A stretch of 64,000 nt of DNA, taken from Thermoplasmata archaeon (GTDB taxonomy: Archaea > Thermoplasmatota > Thermoplasmata > Thermoplasmatales > Thermoplasmataceae). Both the position numbers and the translations under genes were made by a program. The stretch spans positions 62,001 to 126,000 of the forward strand of contig JAJZJR010000002.1 in assembly GCA_021810045.1 (NCBI GenBank), read 5' to 3'. Shown one piece after another: positions 61,059-64,000 of this stretch. Positions within the stretch are counted from its first letter, which is position 1. Each line of letters starts with the position of its first letter. The notes below the pieces were generated by a model that saw only the letters and a program-made list of their open reading frames with translations, did not search any database and was not told where the DNA came from.

Positions 61059-62963
61059 TTACATCAACCCCAGTAATTTTACAATTATGAATATCACAGA
61101 CACACCTATTATCAGAACAACGAAGTAGTTCTCAACTACACCGTTCTGTATTTTTCGGAACATATCACCAAGCTTGAGCGTAGAAGTCCCGACATTGTTC
61201 ACTGCCTTATTGTAGGAATTTTCAAACAGTGTAAATCCTGCAGATATTGGAACAATAACACGTTCCGCTATAATGTTGGTGAACAGGTAATCCAGGTAGA
61301 ACTTGTTCTTTGCAATTCTGTAAAGGGGATTCTTTGCAAATTTAAATCTCTGCCAGATAGTAGTCCCGTAAAGCACATAGGTTATCACAAGACCGATGGC
61401 CATAAGAGTCATCGGAATTATGTCGATGTAAAATGGAATATTTGGCATCTGGTAAGATGAATCTATGTAACCATAGAAGTATGATTGTATTGCACCAAGT
61501 CCCAGAGCACCTATTGCCAACACAAAAAGAGGCAGGAGTGCAAAAACACTTGGATCCTTTGCATGCTCAGCCAGGTATGATCTCGGTTTTCCAAGAGCTG
61601 TTCTGAAGAACATCCTGAATGTATATAGTGTTGTGAGAAGTGCACCTATTGCGAGGAATAACCATGGCAGGAAACTCGAAAATGTTCCGTAATGTGCATA
61701 ATATTGCCATGATGCTGCAATAATCGTATCCTTTGAGAAGTAGCCGGATGTGTATGGGAATGCTATCAGTGCCAGTGAACCTATGAAGAGCAGAGTTATG
61801 GTCATAGGCATCCTTTTCCAGAGACCGCCCATGTATCTCGTATCTCTCAGGTCCATGAGAGCAATAAGAATAGCTCCAGCTGACATGAACAGCAGTGCTT
61901 TGAATACTGCGTGAACAACGAGATGGAACATTCCGAAGGATACACCGCCGTATCCAAAGACACCACCTAGTCCGATTGCAGCAAGCATGTATCCTATCTG
62001 ACTGATCGTAGAATATGCAAGAATTCTCTTGATGTCATTGACAAAAATGCCAACTATACCTGCAAACAGTGCGGTGAACGCCCCAAGAATCACTACAGAA
62101 TACAATGCGAATGGTGCTGAGTAGTAATAGATGTTGAATACTCTTGCAACCAGGTATACTCCTGCCGTAACCATTGTTGCCGCATGTATAAGAGCGGAGA
62201 CTGTGGTAGGACCTTCCATTGCATCCGGTATCCAAACATGCAGGGGAAACTGTGAAGACTTTCCCGCAGCACCAGCAAGGAAAAGAACCGCGACTGCTCC
62301 GAGAACATTTGGTCCAACATAGGCTGCAATGGCCTTTGCATTAGCAATGAGGAATGGGATACTCAATGGACTGTTTGAACCGAGTCCATGGAAACCCTGA
62401 AGACTGCTGTAAAGAATTGCCATTCCTACAAGAAAGAGAAGATCTCCTACTCTTGTTACGATAAATGCCTTTTTTGCAGCTGCTGTGGCGTTTGGCTTGA
62501 AGAACCAGAAACCTATGAGGAGGTACGAACAGAGACCTACAAGTTCCCAGAACAGGAAAAACAGAACAAGGTTTGATGATACCACCAAGCCAAGCATTCC
62601 TGCTGTGAAAAGAGATGTCTCTGCAAAATAGATGTGCTTGTTTGGATCATCCTTCATATAGTAAAGGGCGAAAAGATGGATCATCAGTGATACGAAGGAA
62701 ACCATCAAAGCCATTACAAGTGTAAGATGATCTATATAGATCCCGGCGTGGATGTTGTAGAACCATTCATAAGAATTGTAAATGGTCCCATTGCTCTGAA
62801 CATAAAAGAATGTCAGAACTGCAGCGATAAATGAACCGAGAACGGCAAGAGAGGCAATAATACCTGAAAGATTCCGGTAGTATCTGCCTACAACGTATGT
62901 TAGAACAAATCCGAAAATTGGACTTAGAAAAATGAACCAGCCTGGCCAATACATGTTTACCAC
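61059..62963 (-). CDS. nuoL: NADH-quinone oxidoreductase subunit L
   Basis: The largest membrane subunit, 634 residues. LFFLFWELVGLCSYLLIGFWF near 133-153, SQFPLHVWIPDAMEGPTTVSALIHAATMV region near 235-262 and NDIKRILAYSTISQIGYM near 310-327 are diagnostic. The C-terminal part includes the lateral helix region (after about 540) and a last membrane helix. It overlaps nuoK by 7 nt. Confidence 0.96.
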   Translation of the reverse strand: MVNMYWPGWFIFLSPIFGFVLTYVVGRYYRNLSGIIASLAVLGSFIAAVLTFFYVQSNGTIYNSYEWFYNIHAGIYIDHLTLVMALMVSFVSLMIHLFALYYMKDDPNKHIYFAETSLFTAGMLGLVVSSNLVLFFLFWELVGLCSYLLIGFWFFKPNATAAAKKAFIVTRVGDLLFLVGMAILYSSLQGFHGLGSNSPLSIPFLIANAKAIAAYVGPNVLGAVAVLFLAGAAGKSSQFPLHVWIPDAMEGPTTVSALIHAATMVTAGVYLVARVFNIYYYSAPFALYSVVILGAFTALFAGIVGIFVNDIKRILAYSTISQIGYMLAAIGLGGVFGYGGVSFGMFHLVVHAVFKALLFMSAGAILIALMDLRDTRYMGGLWKRMPMTITLLFIGSLALIAFPYTSGYFSKDTIIAASWQYYAHYGTFSSFLPWLFLAIGALLTTLYTFRMFFRTALGKPRSYLAEHAKDPSVFALLPLFVLAIGALGLGAIQSYFYGYIDSSYQMPNIPFYIDIIPMTLMAIGLVITYVLYGTTIWQRFKFAKNPLYRIAKNKFYLDYLFTNIIAERVIVPISAGFTLFENSYNKAVNNVGTSTLKLGDMFRKIQNGVVENYFVVLIIGVSVIFIIVKLLGLM

Positions 62964-63256
62964 TTTATCTCCTTAAGCAGAGCAATTGCAACTCTGCCCA
63001 CTTTTCTGTATGTTGCTGTTAAAAGGCTGAGACCTATAACTGATTCAACCGCACCAATGGCAATTCCAAAGAGAGCCATGAGTATTGGGCTGATATTGCC
63101 AAATGCAATGGCAACCATTACAAGATTCAGTATGGCAGCATTTATGAGTATCTCGATTGATATTAGCATTTTTATTCCAATGTTTGAGGTCATTATGCCA
63201 TACAAACCAATTGAGAACAATATGAGGGATAGAACCGAGACAAGGAATATTTCCAT
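62957..63256 (-). CDS. nuoK: NADH-quinone oxidoreductase subunit K
   Basis: A 99-residue subunit with three membrane helices. MLISIEILINAAILNLVMVA near 30-49 holds the first conserved Glu and IAIGAVESVIGLSLLTATYRK near 65-85 the second, both in the proton path. It overlaps nuoL by 7 nt and the second NuoJ half by 1 nt. Confidence 0.94.
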   Translation of the reverse strand: MEIFLVSVLSLILFSIGLYGIMTSNIGIKMLISIEILINAAILNLVMVAIAFGNISPILMALFGIAIGAVESVIGLSLLTATYRKVGRVAIALLKEIKW

Positions 63257-63474
63257 TACTCTTCCCTCCCTGCTATGTAAAACATTCCAATTATTCCAGC
63301 CACCAGAATCAGTGAAAGTAATTCAAAAGGCACAACATAAGTGTTGAAAAGAGCGACACTTATGCTTGTTAAATCCTGAGTGACAGGAGTGAATGTGCCC
63401 GGGATAGAAACTGCCTCTATGGTGAAAACCACAAAGAAAAGAGCTGAAGCGACTGCGGCAAGTGCCTTATTCAA
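63256..63474 (-). CDS. nuoJ: NuoJ C-terminal half (separate gene)
   Basis: A 72-residue protein with two membrane helices, equivalent to the C-terminal part of NuoJ: an N-terminal helix (ALAAVASALFFVVFTIEA), a loop and LFNTYVVPFELLSLILVAGIIGMFYI near 43-68, where F-E-L-x-S-x(2)-L is a NuoJ feature. It overlaps the gene for the N-terminal half by 8 nt. Confidence 0.88.
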   Translation of the reverse strand: MNKALAAVASALFFVVFTIEAVSIPGTFTPVTQDLTSISVALFNTYVVPFELLSLILVAGIIGMFYIAGREE

Positions 63475-63715
63475 GTTCCTTCCCTCCTGTAAGCATTATG
63501 GTAAATACAAGCAATGTCACCACTGCCCCGATGAATACCAGCAACTCTACTGCCCCCACAATTGATGCCCCGAGGAAGATGAAAGAGGCAGAAAGAACAA
63601 ACAGGAATGCCATCAGATAGATGGCTGCATGTGTTATATTCTTGTCCGAAACTGCTTTCATTGCCAGTGGGATCATAATTATGGCAAATATTATGAAAAT
63701 AATAGTGTAAATCAC
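63467..63715 (-). CDS. nuoJ: NuoJ N-terminal half (separate gene)
   Basis: An 82-residue protein with three membrane helices matching the first half of NuoJ: NITHAAIYLMAFLFVLSASFIFLG near 26-49 and VELLVFIGAVVTLLVFTIMLTGG near 56-78, where V-E-x-L-V-x(2)-G-A-V is the NuoJ signature. In most bacteria this and the next gene are one protein of about 180 residues. It overlaps nuoI by 4 nt. Confidence 0.9.
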   Translation of the reverse strand: MIYTIIFIIFAIIMIPLAMKAVSDKNITHAAIYLMAFLFVLSASFIFLGASIVGAVELLVFIGAVVTLLVFTIMLTGGKELE

Positions 63716-64000
63716 TTAATCACCTCATCCTCTGGAAGTGAAAGTTCCTCAGGAGAGTAGGTGAAACTGTTTCTTGTCCTTGCCGTTTCAAACACGTGTG
63801 TAAGATATATGGCATCGGTTGGACAGATTTCCTCACAGTTCCTGCAAACTGTACAGGTTCCGAAATTTACATCGGGATAAATCTTCCTCTTGTTCCTGGG
63901 ATTTTCCCTTTCAACTTTCTGCATGTGTATTGTCAGGTTAGGACAAACCTGTTCACAAAGCGTGCAGCCGACGCAGTCATCCAGACTAAGGAAGATTCTG
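63712..64000 (-). CDS. nuoI: NADH-quinone oxidoreductase subunit I (C-terminal part, truncated by window edge)
   Basis: The frame is open to the window edge, giving 96 codons including the stop. Two complete 4Fe-4S motifs are visible: CVGCTLCEQVCP and CTVCRNCEEICP, the double cluster of NuoI/TYKY, followed by TDAIYLTHVFETA and the quinone-side C-terminal tail. An internal ATG at 63924 would cut off the first cluster motif and is not the start. Its stop overlaps the first NuoJ gene by 4 nt. Confidence 0.94.
   Translation of the reverse strand, partial: RIFLSLDDCVGCTLCEQVCPNLTIHMQKVERENPRNKRKIYPDVNFGTCTVCRNCEEICPTDAIYLTHVFETARTRNSFTYSPEELSLPEDEVIK

Noticed and set aside
1-64000. CRISPR array, rRNA operon, or complete prophage/insertion sequence
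   Set aside because: No regularly spaced repeats, rRNA sequence, phage structural genes or intact transposase were seen when reading through the window.

Overview
The window looks like chromosomal DNA of a Thermoplasmatales-type archaeon (Thermoplasma, Ferroplasma or Cuniculiplasma relatives). Archaeal information machinery (two TFB genes, Gar1, PCNA, Pcc1, a NOG1-like GTPase, archaeal GluRS, stand-alone GuaA amidotransferase subunit, preQ0/archaeosine genes) sits beside genes shared with bacteria (gyrB-gyrA, nuo, Tat, AhpC-type peroxiredoxin). Many genes have an AT-rich TATA-like box about 20-30 nt upstream of the start codon and little or no leader; internal operon genes more often have GGTG/GAGG-type ribosome sites. 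No CRISPR array, rRNA or complete insertion sequence was seen. The genus assignment is inference.

Layout. 1-4.3 kb: small regulators and unknown proteins (two AbrB-like proteins, two members of a small paralogous family, a PaiB-like flavin protein, a zinc ribbon) with tRNA-Gln. 4.3-5.6 kb: aldo/keto reductase, then a decayed TnpB (IS200/IS605 OrfB) remnant. 5.6-12 kb: minus-strand run gyrB-gyrA-homoserine dehydrogenase-metallo-beta-lactamase hydrolase. 12-19.2 kb: small unknown genes, NOG1-like GTPase plus gltX, PRC barrel, guaA amidotransferase, and two TFB genes on either side of gar1, then pcc1 and tRNA-Leu. 19.7-26 kb: B3/B4 protein, M20 amidohydrolase, TRIC channel, acyl-CoA dehydrogenase plus a fused 3-hydroxyacyl-CoA dehydrogenase/enoyl-CoA hydratase. 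26-31 kb: third member of the small paralogous family, S66 peptidase, GNAT, NifX-like protein, homoserine kinase and a Cys/Met-metabolism PLP enzyme. 31-42.2 kb: MMPL transporter, three MFS permeases, a DapB-like reductase, an HMGL-like lyase/synthase with a CaiB/BaiF CoA transferase, and an HTH_10 regulator. 42-49 kb: methyltransferase, tRNA-Gly, glutamate dehydrogenase, PCNA, tRNA-Arg, queD-queC, malate dehydrogenase. 49.5-58 kb: a DUF835 protein paired with a KaiC/GvpD-like ATPase, hemB, peroxiredoxin, tatA-tatC, crotonase, methyltransferase. 57.5-64 kb: minus-strand nuo operon (nuoI-J1-J2-K-L-M-N) ending in two small unknown genes; nuoI runs off the window.

Working together: homoserine dehydrogenase, homoserine kinase and the PLP enzyme cover the Thr/Met branch. 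The acyl-CoA genes make a beta-oxidation module. Nuo, malate and glutamate dehydrogenases and the Tat pathway indicate a respiring heterotroph; the many permeases and peptidases suit a peptide-scavenging life. The most unusual items are the DUF835/ATPase pair, the lyase/CoA-transferase operon beside a DapB-like protein lacking the usual His pair, the small paralogous family, the TnpB fossil bracketed by matching palindromes, a near-identical promoter shared by two MFS genes, and a palindromic putative operator in front of a methyltransferase gene.
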